The notes beneath the pieces were generated by a model that saw only the letters and a program-made list of their open reading frames with translations, was not told the DNA's origin and made no database searches. A program made the translations under genes and the position numbers. From Plasticicumulans acidivorans (GTDB lineage: Bacteria; Pseudomonadota; Gammaproteobacteria; Competibacterales; Competibacteraceae): 64,000 bases of DNA. Location of the stretch: assembly GCF_003182095.1 (NCBI RefSeq), contig NZ_QGTJ01000002.1, positions 154,435 through 218,434 of the forward strand, written 5' to 3'. The number at the start of each line of letters is the position of its first letter. Within the stretch, counting starts at the first letter, position 1. This document shows, in pieces, positions 56,453 through 64,000 of this stretch.

Positions 56453-57979
56453 TCAGCGATTGCCGCCGGAACCGCCGATGCCGTACTGGCGCAGCTTGTT
56501 GGCGACCGCGGTGTGTGAAAGACCGAGCCGGCGTGCCAGCTGGCGCGTGCTCGGATGCTGCGGATACAGCCGCGCCAGCATCAGCCGCTCGACGCGGGAC
56601 AGCGCCTCGGCCAGCGAGCCCTCGAACAAGGCCTCGTCGAGCCCGGCCGGTGCCGCCTCGTGACTGAGCGCCAGGTGCTCGGGGGTGATCGCCCCGCCCT
56701 CGCAGACGGTGACGGCGCGCAGCAGGGTGTTTTCCATCTGTCGCACGTTGCCCGGCCAGGCGTGGGCGAGCAGCGCCGCCTCGGCTTCCGGGGTCAGGCG
56801 CGGCACCGCGCAACCGAGGCGGCGGGCGGCGAGTTCGATCGACTCCAGTGCCAGCGGCAGCACGTCGGCCTGGCGCTCGCGCAGCGGCGGCATGCGCAGG
56901 CTGAGCACGTTGAGGTGGTAGTAGAGGTCGTCGCGGAAGCGGCCTTCGCGCACCAGTGCGGTCAGATCGACGCGGGTGGCGGCGATCACGCGCACGTCCG
57001 AGCGCCACGGCTCGACGCCGCCGACGCGGCGAAAACGCCCGTCCTGCAGAAAACCGAGCAGCTTGGCCTGCATCGACGGCGACAGCTCGGCAACGTCCGA
57101 CAAAAACAGCGTGCCGCCGGCGCCCTGTTCGAGCAGTCCGGCCTGGTCGCGGGCGCCGAACAGGATCGACTCGGCGGTCGGATCGGACAGATCGCTGCCG
57201 GTCATGCGCAGGAACGGCGCCTCGCGCCGCGGCCCGGCCAGATGGCAGGCGTGCGCCAGCCGTGCCTTGCCGCAGCCGGGCTCGCCGCTGATCAGGATCG
57301 GCACCGCCAGCGGCGCCATGCGCCGCGCCTGGGCGACCACCGCGCGCATCGCCGCCGAGCGGTGGATGATCGAGGCAAAGCCGGTTTCCGAAATCACCGC
57401 CGGCTCCAGACTGCCGCCGTGCAGCACCATCACCGCGCCGGACAGCGACTTGCCGGCACGCGCCAGCGGCACCAGCACCGGGAAGAAATCAGCGAGCAGG
57501 GCCTGCCCGCGCACCGCCAGACGCACGCCGTATTCAGCGCGGTCGAGACGATTGATGCGCTCGACCAGATCGAGGTTCTCGACCAGCGAGGGCAGCAGCG
57601 CGCCCTGGCCGTCCGGCCCCTTCAGCCGCAGCAGGCGCTGGGCCGATTCATTGGCGACGACGACACGACCTTCGAGGTCGAGCGACAGCACCGGCGCCGG
57701 CAGGGCCGCGAGCAGCGTGCGCAGTTCCGACTGCTTGCGCTCGCCCGGCATCAGCGGGATCGGCCGCACGTCGCGCACGCCGGGAACCTGGCGGATCTCC
57801 GGCAGCACCTGATGCAGTTCATCGAGCGTCATCGCGGCGGCATGCAGAAAGAAGGAGCCGCGGCCTTCGGCATGCGTGACGATTTCGCCGGAGCTCATGT
57901 TGATGTTGTGGCGGGCAAGGATGGTCAACACCGCCATGGCGATGCCGACGCGGTCCTCAAACAGGATCTGCAAGCGCAT
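56453..57979 (-). CDS. TyrR-like regulator (ACT-PAS-AAA-HTH) without GAFTGA loop
   Basis: This 508-residue protein has an ACT domain (about 1-70), a PAS domain (85-190), an AAA+ domain (205-425) and the TyrR/PhhR helix-turn-helix PSTRQLARRLGLSHTAVANKL (477-497). Walker A reads GEPGCGKA. The sigma-54 contact loop GAFTGA, expected between ESILFG and LLEQG, is missing, as in E. coli TyrR, so it should act on sigma-70 promoters. Walker B is LFLSDV where TyrR and NtrC proteins have LFLDE, an unusual loss of the aspartate. TyrR binds aromatic amino acids through ACT and AAA domains. It is divergent from a phenylpyruvate/indolepyruvate decarboxylase gene. Confidence 0.9.
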   Translation of the reverse strand: MRLQILFEDRVGIAMAVLTILARHNINMSSGEIVTHAEGRGSFFLHAAAMTLDELHQVLPEIRQVPGVRDVRPIPLMPGERKQSELRTLLAALPAPVLSLDLEGRVVVANESAQRLLRLKGPDGQGALLPSLVENLDLVERINRLDRAEYGVRLAVRGQALLADFFPVLVPLARAGKSLSGAVMVLHGGSLEPAVISETGFASIIHRSAAMRAVVAQARRMAPLAVPILISGEPGCGKARLAHACHLAGPRREAPFLRMTGSDLSDPTAESILFGARDQAGLLEQGAGGTLFLSDVAELSPSMQAKLLGFLQDGRFRRVGGVEPWRSDVRVIAATRVDLTALVREGRFRDDLYYHLNVLSLRMPPLRERQADVLPLALESIELAARRLGCAVPRLTPEAEAALLAHAWPGNVRQMENTLLRAVTVCEGGAITPEHLALSHEAAPAGLDEALFEGSLAEALSRVERLMLARLYPQHPSTRQLARRLGLSHTAVANKLRQYGIGGSGGNR

Positions 57980-58098
57980 GCCCGGTACTCCTGACGCTAC
58001 GTCGTATGGTTATGTGTACGTATCTGAAAGAATAATTGACACCTATGCGCTGCCACAATAGGCGGTTTATTTAGCGTCCGAGACATGCCCGCACTGTT

Positions 58099-58116
58099 CG
58101 TAAGGACGGACTTACG
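58099..58116. promoter_or_regulatory. Putative TyrR/PhhR box
   Basis: CGTAAG, six bases, CTTACG is a perfect inverted repeat with the 6-6-6 geometry of the TyrR box (TGTAAA-N6-TTTACA) and keeps the GTAA-N8-TTAC core. It lies 134 bp before ppdC and 120 bp from the regulator start. A TTGACA hexamer stands at 58036-58041. Confidence 0.6.
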
Positions 58117-58249
58117 CACGCGGACGCCTTCGATACGCAAGTGACACGCCAGTCGCGATGCAACGGCCGCAGCCGGCCGGGCGAACTCTGCTACTCCTTG
58201 GCGACCGAGGCGGTCGGACCGCCGCTCGCCGTCGTCAGAGGCTCGCCCG

Positions 58250-59884
58250 ATGAACATCGCTCTCTCCCTGCTCAACGCCCTCGCCGCTCGTGGCGCGCGC
58301 GAAATCTTCGGCATTCCCGGGGACTTCGCGCTGCCTTTTTTCCGCATCGTCGAGGAAAGCGGCATCCTGCCGCTGTACACGCTGTCGCATGAGCCGGGGG
58401 TCGGCTTTGCCGCCGATGCCGCCGCTCGCTTCAACGGCAAGCTCGGCGTCGCTGCCGTCACCTACGGTGCCGGTGCACTGAATCTGATCAATCCGGTAGC
58501 CGGCGCCTACGCCGAGCGCAGCCCGCTGGTGGTGATTTCCGGTGCACCGGGCGCCGCCGAGGTGCGCTCCGGCGTGCTGCTGCATCACCAGGTCAAAACC
58601 ACCGATTCACAGTTCGCCATCTACCGCGAGATCACCTGCGCCCAGACCCGGCTCGACGACGCCGCCAGCGCGCCGGCCGAAATCGCCCGCGTGCTGCACG
58701 CCTGTCAGGAGCAGTCGCGGCCGGTGCTGATCGAAGTGCCGCGCGACATGGTCGGCGCCAGCTGCGCGCCGGTGCCGCTGCTGCCACCGACGCCGCACGA
58801 CCCGGAAGCCGCCGCCGCCTGCGCCGAGGAAGTCCTCGCCCGCATCGCCGGCGCCGAGCGGCCGGTGATGCTGGTCGACATCGAAGTGCGCCGCTACGGC
58901 CAGGAAGAGCGCGTCGCCGAGCTGGCGCGGCGGCTCGGCATCCCGGTGATCACCACCTTCATGGGTCGCGGCCTGCTCGCCGAAACCGACGTGCCGGTGG
59001 CCGGCACTTACCTCGGCATCGCCGGCGACCCGGCGATCAGCGCGCTGGTCGAGGATTCCGACTGCGTGCTGATGCTCGGCGTGCTGCTGTGCGACACCAA
59101 CTTCGGCGTCTCCTCACGGCAGATCGACATGCGCCGTGCGATCTACGCCGCCGACCGCCAGGTGCAGATCGGCTATCACCACTATCCGCAGCTGCCGCTC
59201 GGCGCGCTGCTCGAAGCGCTGCTGGCGCTGGTGCGCGACCTGCAGCCGCCACACGGCCGCCTGCCGGCGGAAACCGCAACGCTGCCACCACCGCTGGTCG
59301 ACGATGCGCGCATCACGCCGAACGACATCGCCGCCGCGCTGGCCGCGCTGCTGCGCGAGCACGGCCCGCTGCCGATCGCCGCCGACATGGGCGACTGCCT
59401 GTTCACCGCGATGAGCATGGCCAACACGCCGCTGACGGCGCCCGGCTACTACGCGACGATGGGTTTCGGCGTGCCGGCCGGCCTCGGCATTCAGGGCACC
59501 ACCGGCCAGCGGCCGCTGATCCTGGTCGGCGACGGCGCCTTCCAGATGACCGGCTGGGAGCTCGGCAACTGCCAGCGCTACGGCTGGGACCCGATCGTCG
59601 TCGTCTTCAACAACGCCAGCTGGGAGATGCTGCGCGTGTTCCAGCCCGAATCGCAGTTCACCGCCATCGGCGAATGGCGTTTCGCCGAACTGGCGGCCGG
59701 CCTCGGCGGACACGGCGTGCGCGTGCGCACGCGCCGCGAGCTGCATGCGGCGCTGTTCGCCGCCTGCGAGCGGCACGGCTGCTTCTCGCTGATCGAAGTG
59801 ATGCTCGAACCCGGACAGCTGTCGAGCACGCTGCAGCGCTTCGTCACCGGCATCCGCGCGGCACGTACGCGTCAGGGCAGCTGA
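58250..59884 (+). CDS. ppdC: Indolepyruvate/phenylpyruvate decarboxylase
   Basis: This 544-residue ThDP enzyme decarboxylates aromatic 2-oxo acids to aldehydes, a step in the indole-3-pyruvate route to auxin and in phenylacetate formation. The catalytic glutamate lies in SHEPGVGF near residue 48. The cofactor motif runs from GDGAFQMTGWELGN to VFNNASWE (about residues 426-457). It is most like the Azospirillum-type PPDC/IpdC branch rather than pyruvate decarboxylase. GGCTCGCCCG before ATG 58250 is a weak ribosome site. A terminator follows at 60031. Confidence 0.85.
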   Translation: MNIALSLLNALAARGAREIFGIPGDFALPFFRIVEESGILPLYTLSHEPGVGFAADAAARFNGKLGVAAVTYGAGALNLINPVAGAYAERSPLVVISGAPGAAEVRSGVLLHHQVKTTDSQFAIYREITCAQTRLDDAASAPAEIARVLHACQEQSRPVLIEVPRDMVGASCAPVPLLPPTPHDPEAAAACAEEVLARIAGAERPVMLVDIEVRRYGQEERVAELARRLGIPVITTFMGRGLLAETDVPVAGTYLGIAGDPAISALVEDSDCVLMLGVLLCDTNFGVSSRQIDMRRAIYAADRQVQIGYHHYPQLPLGALLEALLALVRDLQPPHGRLPAETATLPPPLVDDARITPNDIAAALAALLREHGPLPIAADMGDCLFTAMSMANTPLTAPGYYATMGFGVPAGLGIQGTTGQRPLILVGDGAFQMTGWELGNCQRYGWDPIVVVFNNASWEMLRVFQPESQFTAIGEWRFAELAAGLGGHGVRVRTRRELHAALFAACERHGCFSLIEVMLEPGQLSSTLQRFVTGIRAARTRQGS

Positions 59885-60030
59885 ACAGCGGCGTTCAGTT
59901 GCAAAAATCTCATCTGAAGAAAAGTCGCACTAATCCGAAGTGATGCTTACAGTGCGCAGACTTGTCGGGTATCTGCGTCATCAGCGTGTGCGCCCGACTC
60001 TGGCTGCACCAGAGTGTCGCTTTCCCCCTT

Positions 60031-60066
60031 TGCCCCGCCCCGGCCTCCGGATCGGGGCATTCTTTA
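60031..60066 (+). terminator. Terminator upstream of the B12 riboswitch
   Basis: TGCCCCG (60031-60037) pairs with CGGGGCA (60053-60059), with CCGG/CCGG inside the loop, followed by TTCTTTATT. A second perfect hairpin (ACTCTGG/CCAGAGT, 59997-60003 with 60009-60015) precedes it. The stretch 59885-60149 holds no gene. Confidence 0.78.
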
Positions 60067-60149
60067 TTGCGCGCGGCGCGCGGCGGCTCAGAGCCGGCCC
60101 GATGGTATCGAACCGCGGTTGACGCCTTTCATTACGCCCTCGTATGGTG

Positions 60150-60345
60150 CGCGCCATCCGCTGGAAACGCTTCGGGTGGTCCTCGATCGAGGACTGAAAC
60201 GGGAAGTCGGTGTAATGCCGACGCTGCCCCCGCAACTGTGAGCGCGAAGCGCGACGACCCTATGCCACTGCGTCATGCGCGGGAAGGCGGTCGCCGCCGG
60301 GCCTCAGGCCCACGCGCGAGCCAGGAGACCGGCCCGCAGCCTTTC
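60150..60345 (+). promoter_or_regulatory. Cobalamin riboswitch
   Basis: The characteristic core is present: GGGAAGTCGGTGTAATGCC, then GCTGCCCCCGCAACTGTGA (60224-60242), ATGCCACTG, GGGAAGG, and the B12 box GAGCCAGGAGACCGGCC (60318-60334). It senses adenosylcobalamin and represses the downstream genes. Behind it, TCGGTGT pairs with ACACCGA (60348-60354 with 60366-60372) as part of the expression platform. Downstream genes are btuB and a cobalamin adenosyltransferase, exactly the expected regulon. No gene lies from 60067 to 60487. Confidence 0.95.
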
Positions 60346-60487
60346 AGTCGGTGTTGCGGCGGGCGACACCGACAGCCGCGCGAGCCGTCTCAAGCGGCCG
60401 CGCGTGCCTGTCATGCCGGGCTTCCTCTAAGGAAGGCGGCCGATTTCGCCCCCATTCCGTTCGACTGAACCGATGGGGTATCCCTTC

Positions 60488-62305
60488 ATGAAAGTTTTCA
60501 GCTGCGGCCTCGCCGCCCTCGCGGTGGCAGCACCGGCGCTCGCGCAGGATGCCGACGAGCCGATCACCATCGTCATCACCGGCTCGCGCAGCGAGCAGCC
60601 GCTGGCACATGCCACCGCCGACACCACCGTGCTCGACCGCAGTGACATCGAGCGCACCCAGGCCGCCACGCTGCCGGGCCTGCTCGGCGGGCTCAACGGT
60701 ATCGACGTCGGCAACAGTGGCGGCGCCGGCAAGGCGACCTCGCTGTACCTGCGCGGCGCCAACGCCGGACAGACGCTGCTGCTGCTCGACGGCCTGCGCC
60801 TGGGTTCGGCAACGCTTGGCCAGCCGGCCTGGCAGAACCTGCCGACGGTGCTGCTCGGCCGCGTCGAGGTGGTGCGCGGTGCACAGTCCGGCCTCTACGG
60901 CTCCGATGCGATCGGCGGCGTGGTGCAGGCCTTCACCCGCGAAGAAGACGGCCCGATCGCGCCGTGGGCGCGCGCCGCACTCGGCACCCAGCAGGGCCGC
61001 GAAGCGGCAGTCGGCTTCGGCGGGCGCGACGGCGCGACACAGATCAGTGCCGGCCTGTCGACCTTCGATACCGCCGGCTTCGATGCCACCAGCGCAGAGA
61101 ACATCAACCACAACAGCGATCGCGACGGCTATCGCAACCTCGCCGGCAGCCTGCGTCTGAAGCACGAGTTCGCCCCCGGCCAGAGCCTCGGCCTGACCGC
61201 ACTGCGCACGCAGGGCGAAAACGAATACGACGGCTACCCGGCGGCGCTGGACGCCAGCGGCAAGTACGCGCAGCAGGCGCTGGCGCTGAACGCCGACAAC
61301 CGCATCAACGAGGTCTGGCGCATGCGCACCACCCTCGGCCAGAGCCGCGACCAGTCCGAAGACTTCAGCGGCGATGTCTCCACCGGCGCCTTCAACACCC
61401 ACCGCGATCAGTTCACCTGGCAGAACGATCTGAGCTTCATCAAGAACAACACGCTGAGCCTCGGCGTCGAGTGGCTGCGCGAGCGCATCGACGGCAGCGG
61501 CGTGCAGGACTTCACCCGCGACGAGCGCATCACCCGCAGCCTGTTCGCCGTCGATACCCTGCGCCTCGGCGCTCACGACCTGCAGCTCAGCCTGCGCCGC
61601 GACGACATCGAGGCGATCGACACCCGCACCACCGGCCGCCTCGGCTGGGGCTGGTCACTGCCGGGCAGCCTGCGCCTGACGGCGAGCTACGCCACCGGCT
61701 TCAAGGCGCCGACCTTCAATGACCTGTACTACCCGGAAAGCCCGTGGTCAGCCGGCAACCCGAACCTCAAGCCCGAGGAATCACGCGGCTGGGATCTCGG
61801 CCTGAGCCAGCAGCTCGGCGCCTTCGGCTGGCGGCTGGCGACCTTCCGCACCGACGTCGACAACCTGATCCAGTGGACCGCCGACGAAAGCTGGCGCTAC
61901 ACGCCGGACAACGTCGCCGAAGCGCGGCTGCGCGGCGTCGAGTTCGGTGCCGACTACCGCGCCGACGGCTGGCACGTGGCGCTGGCCGCCGACTGGCTGC
62001 AGGCCGAGGATCGCAACACCGGCGATGCACTGCCCAACCGTCCCGACCGCAGTGCCCGCCTCGACGTCGATCGCGACCTCGGTCGCTGGAGCGCCGGCGC
62101 GACCCTGCTCGCCGCACGCTATCCTGATGAGCTGCCGCAGGCCGGGTATGGCGTGCTGAACCTGCGCGCCGCCTACCGTATCGACCACGCCTGGTCGCTC
62201 AGCGCCCGCATCGACAATGCCTTCGACCGCGACTACCAGACGGTCAGCGGCTATCCGATGCCGGGCCGCGAAGCCTGGCTGGCGGTGGAATACGGCCTGC
62301 GCTGA
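60488..62305 (+). CDS. btuB: TonB-dependent cobalamin receptor BtuB
   Basis: This protein of 605 residues is an outer-membrane receptor. After the signal peptide (AALAVAAPALA-QD) comes a TonB-box-like ITIVITGSRSEQ. The plug domain has LYLRGANAGQTLLLLDG and VEVVRGAQSGLYGSDAIGG. The 22-strand barrel has ATGFKAPTFNDLYYPES and ends in YGLR. It imports vitamin B12 with TonB energy. ATG 60488 gives a normal signal peptide; ATG 60473 would add five residues. The riboswitch upstream supports the substrate. Confidence 0.93.
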   Translation: MKVFSCGLAALAVAAPALAQDADEPITIVITGSRSEQPLAHATADTTVLDRSDIERTQAATLPGLLGGLNGIDVGNSGGAGKATSLYLRGANAGQTLLLLDGLRLGSATLGQPAWQNLPTVLLGRVEVVRGAQSGLYGSDAIGGVVQAFTREEDGPIAPWARAALGTQQGREAAVGFGGRDGATQISAGLSTFDTAGFDATSAENINHNSDRDGYRNLAGSLRLKHEFAPGQSLGLTALRTQGENEYDGYPAALDASGKYAQQALALNADNRINEVWRMRTTLGQSRDQSEDFSGDVSTGAFNTHRDQFTWQNDLSFIKNNTLSLGVEWLRERIDGSGVQDFTRDERITRSLFAVDTLRLGAHDLQLSLRRDDIEAIDTRTTGRLGWGWSLPGSLRLTASYATGFKAPTFNDLYYPESPWSAGNPNLKPEESRGWDLGLSQQLGAFGWRLATFRTDVDNLIQWTADESWRYTPDNVAEARLRGVEFGADYRADGWHVALAADWLQAEDRNTGDALPNRPDRSARLDVDRDLGRWSAGATLLAARYPDELPQAGYGVLNLRAAYRIDHAWSLSARIDNAFDRDYQTVSGYPMPGREAWLAVEYGLR

Positions 62306-62396
62306 GCGCGCACGCGGCTGCAGCGAGGCGGCAGGGAGCGCCGCCCGGCGGCGATGACGACAGCGACGCCACGCAGGCGTCGGAGGAGAACAGGCG

Positions 62397-62984
62397 ATGG
62401 GCAACCGGCTTTCGAAGATCTACACCCGCACCGGCGACGGCGGCAGCACCGGCCTCGGCGACGGCTCGCGCATAGCCAAGGACGCCCTGCGCGTCGAGGT
62501 CATGGGCGATTGCGATGAGCTCAACAGCACCATTGGCATGGTGCTGGCGCAGCCGGTTCGCGACAGCATCCGCGACGTGCTGAGCGAGGTGCAGCACAAG
62601 CTGTTCGATCTCGGCGGCGAGCTGTGCATGCCGGGCTATACGGCGATCAGCGCCAACGATGTCGGCCAGCTCGAATCCGACCTCGACCAGTTCAACGCCG
62701 AACTGCCACCGCTGAAGGAGTTCATCCTGCCCGGCGGCGGCGTGGCCGCGGCCGCCTGCCATCTGGCACGCACCGTCTGCCGCCGCGCCGAACGGCAGAT
62801 GGTGCGTCTGGCCCGCGAGGAGAACATCAATGCGCAGGCCCAGGCCTACCTGAACCGCCTCTCCGACCTGCTGTTCGTACTCGGTCGCGTGCTCGCCCGT
62901 GACGAGGGCGGCAGCGAAGTGCTGTGGCGCAACGACCGCGGCCGTCGCCGGCACGCAGTGCCGGGCCAGGGAGATCGGGCATGA
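62397..62984 (+). CDS. Cob(I)alamin adenosyltransferase, PduO type
   Basis: This 195-residue enzyme adenosylates corrinoids to make coenzyme B12. The N-terminal ATP motif KIYTRTGDGGSTGLGDGSR, the VMGDCDELNSTIG helix and the ARTVCRRAERQ arginine motif are those of PduO-type ATR. ATG 62397 follows GGAGGAG. It is in the riboswitch operon after btuB, and its stop overlaps the next gene (ATGA). Confidence 0.95.
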   Translation: MGNRLSKIYTRTGDGGSTGLGDGSRIAKDALRVEVMGDCDELNSTIGMVLAQPVRDSIRDVLSEVQHKLFDLGGELCMPGYTAISANDVGQLESDLDQFNAELPPLKEFILPGGGVAAAACHLARTVCRRAERQMVRLAREENINAQAQAYLNRLSDLLFVLGRVLARDEGGSEVLWRNDRGRRRHAVPGQGDRA

Positions 62985-63289
62985 CCTTCAGCGAAGTGCT
63001 CGCCACCCTACCCCCGGTCGCGCACCTGGCCGCGCTCGAACTCTATGCCGGCGAAGTGCCGGCCGGACGCATCGACAACCGTCCCGGCCAGGCCGGCTCG
63101 CTCGCCGTCTACCACGCCGTGGCCGTCGACGGCTGCATCGATGCGGCCGCGGCGCAGCGCGCACTGGAGCTGTATGCCGAACACACGGCCGATGCCGAGC
63201 AACATCCCGGCAAGCATCCGAACATCGATCGCCTGCGCCAGCTGATCGCCCGCGACGAGCGCCTGCGCGTGGTCGCGGTGACGCGCTAG
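62981..63289 (+). CDS. DUF2322 family protein
   Basis: This 102-residue protein matches DUF2322: the N-terminal FSEVLATLPPVAHLAALELY, the segment IDNRPGQAGSLAVYHA and the terminal HPGKHPNIDRLRQLI are its conserved parts. Function is unknown. It starts inside the stop codon of the adenosyltransferase gene, so it is translationally coupled and under the same B12 control. This ties the family to cobalamin use, which is an inference from context. Confidence 0.82.
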   Translation: MTFSEVLATLPPVAHLAALELYAGEVPAGRIDNRPGQAGSLAVYHAVAVDGCIDAAAAQRALELYAEHTADAEQHPGKHPNIDRLRQLIARDERLRVVAVTR

Positions 63290-63360
63290 GATCTGTGTTA
63301 TGACCATCACCAACGCCTTAGACAGCAGCAGGCAGACAAAAACCAGACGGCGCGACGCCT

Positions 63361-63900
63361 CTAGAGGGTTTGCGACAAGTGCTTGTAGTTACAGATCACC
63401 GTCGTAGGCGTGTCAGTCAAGCGCAGCAATGCTCCTCCCAAGGCTGCGGTAGCCTTCCGAAGCCGTACATCGCGTTGATACTTGATCACTTCCAACTACA
63501 TGCCGTGCACCTGCACCGCCTCGGTAGCGCCAGTGGACATACCCGCTGTGGTAACTGTCGTCACCCCCATCTCGACCACCGTCGTTCGGTTCTTTGCCAC
63601 GTCGGAACAAGGCAACCGTTTCATCGTTTCCAACGCCCCCGCGAAGAGGTGAGACCCAACGCATTTCATCTCTTTGCTCTTGGACACGCCTGTGATCGCG
63701 TCGAGCTCGTCTCATCTGAGGAGGAGAAAAACGGGAGAGATCCCAAGCGCAGCGACGAGGTACACCACTGTCGAAAGATGCGGCTCGCCCGTCGCCGTCA
63801 AGCCGCCTTCGAGTTGATTAACAACGGCACGAGACGCACCGGCAGCGGCTGCAAGCTGGTCCTACAACATACCGAGAGCACCTCGTGTGCTGCGTGAGTG
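63361..63900 (-). pseudogene. Decayed XRE-family helix-turn-helix regulator
   Basis: One minus-strand frame (codon ends at multiples of three) reads as a continuous protein but is broken by TAG (63862-63864), TGA (63712-63714), TAG (63496-63498) and ends at TAG (63361-63363). The piece from 63861 to 63715 has DQLAAAAGASRAVVNQLEGG followed by LSTVVYLVAALGISPVFLL, a canonical XRE helix-turn-helix. The middle piece continues with DELDAITGVSKSKEMK and the last with YQRDVRLRKATAALGGALL. Before the first stop stands STRGALGML, fitting a usual REALGMSQDQLA start. Base composition is less GC-rich than its neighbours. The window ends before the true start. The 63901-64000 stretch shows no other gene. 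Confidence 0.6.
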
Positions 63901-64000
63901 TGCCCTAGACGTCGTCGACCGAAAGCAATAGAGCCACTGGGGCGGAGGAGCAATCCTTTATGCCAAGCGCCTCATCTCGTTCGCAGCACTTCGAAGTCGA

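Noticed and set aside
57980-58249. A sigma-54 promoter before ppdC, expected because the regulator is annotated in the NtrC-like class
   Set aside because: No TGGCAC-N5-TTGCA-type sequence is present, and the regulator lacks GAFTGA, so sigma-70 control is more likely.
63370-63897. A 175-codon plus-strand open frame at the right end
   Set aside because: It is the complement of the XRE pseudogene frame; the minus strand gives a real helix-turn-helix pattern and the plus strand gives nothing recognisable.
63361-63900. Stop-codon reassignment (TAG or TGA read as an amino acid) to explain the broken XRE frame
   Set aside because: Both TAG and TGA occur in it, and intact genes here end with TAG (second potD, DUF2322) and TGA. 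Ordinary pseudogene decay is simpler.

Overview
The window is a dense, GC-rich, Gram-negative chromosomal segment of the betaproteobacterial type, plausibly Rhodocyclales-like. The placement rests on several things read together: an orphan acetoacetyl-CoA reductase (PHB metabolism), three porins of the beta-proteobacterial family, a DUF3683 FAD/Fe-S oxidoreductase, a DUF2322 protein, and rpoH carrying a HrcA/CIRCE site. The genus cannot be fixed by reading. Almost everything is core genome. I saw no insertion sequence, prophage, CRISPR array, rRNA or tRNA.

Layout. 1-1250: end of a general amino-acid ABC transporter. 1.3-7.8 kb: a TRIC-type channel, the ABC-F protein YbiT, a large PLP-dependent amino-acid decarboxylase, and an overlapping glycosyltransferase/PAP2 pair. 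7.9-13.3 kb: a divergent MarR/DMT-exporter pair, periplasmic SodC, a DUF2076 protein, AmpG and a DapA-family aldolase. 13.5-21.5 kb: exonuclease III, a cell-surface 5'-nucleotidase with an exosortase-type tail, PyrE, an LpxH-like hydrolase, threonine deaminase, PhaB and a sirtuin, with a strongly structured unassigned element between ilvA and phaB. 21.5-29 kb: a second GT4 enzyme, a VOC protein, a divergent isochorismatase/GlxA-type regulator pair and the 1284-residue DUF3683 oxidoreductase. 29.1-32.7 kb: three porin paralogues in a row, each with its own promoter and terminator. 32.8-39.7 kb: the conserved coaBC-dut-algC-argB block facing radC and rpmB-rpmG-mutM, with pagL inserted. 39.9-44.9 kb: a polyamine importer potABCD plus a second potD. 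44.9-51.4 kb: YqhA-type membrane protein, ferredoxin-coaD-rsmD, ftsY, rpoH and a two-gene potassium-channel/TrkA module. 51.4-57.9 kb: envelope and regulatory genes (lytic transglycosylase, YceI, cytochrome b561, LysR). 56.4-59.9 kb: a TyrR-like regulator divergent from an indolepyruvate/phenylpyruvate decarboxylase. 60.1-63.3 kb: a cobalamin riboswitch followed by btuB, a cobalamin adenosyltransferase and DUF2322. The last 0.7 kb holds a decayed XRE-family regulator.

The items most worth following up are: (1) the multi-hairpin element at 19609-19725; (2) the TyrR-like protein without a GAFTGA loop facing ppdC, with a 6-6-6 TyrR-type box between them; (3) the CIRCE operator in front of rpoH; (4) the XRE pseudogene at the right edge, whose single reading frame is cut by three stop codons explicable as C-to-T changes; (5) the DUF2322 gene overlapping the cobalamin adenosyltransferase under B12 riboswitch control.
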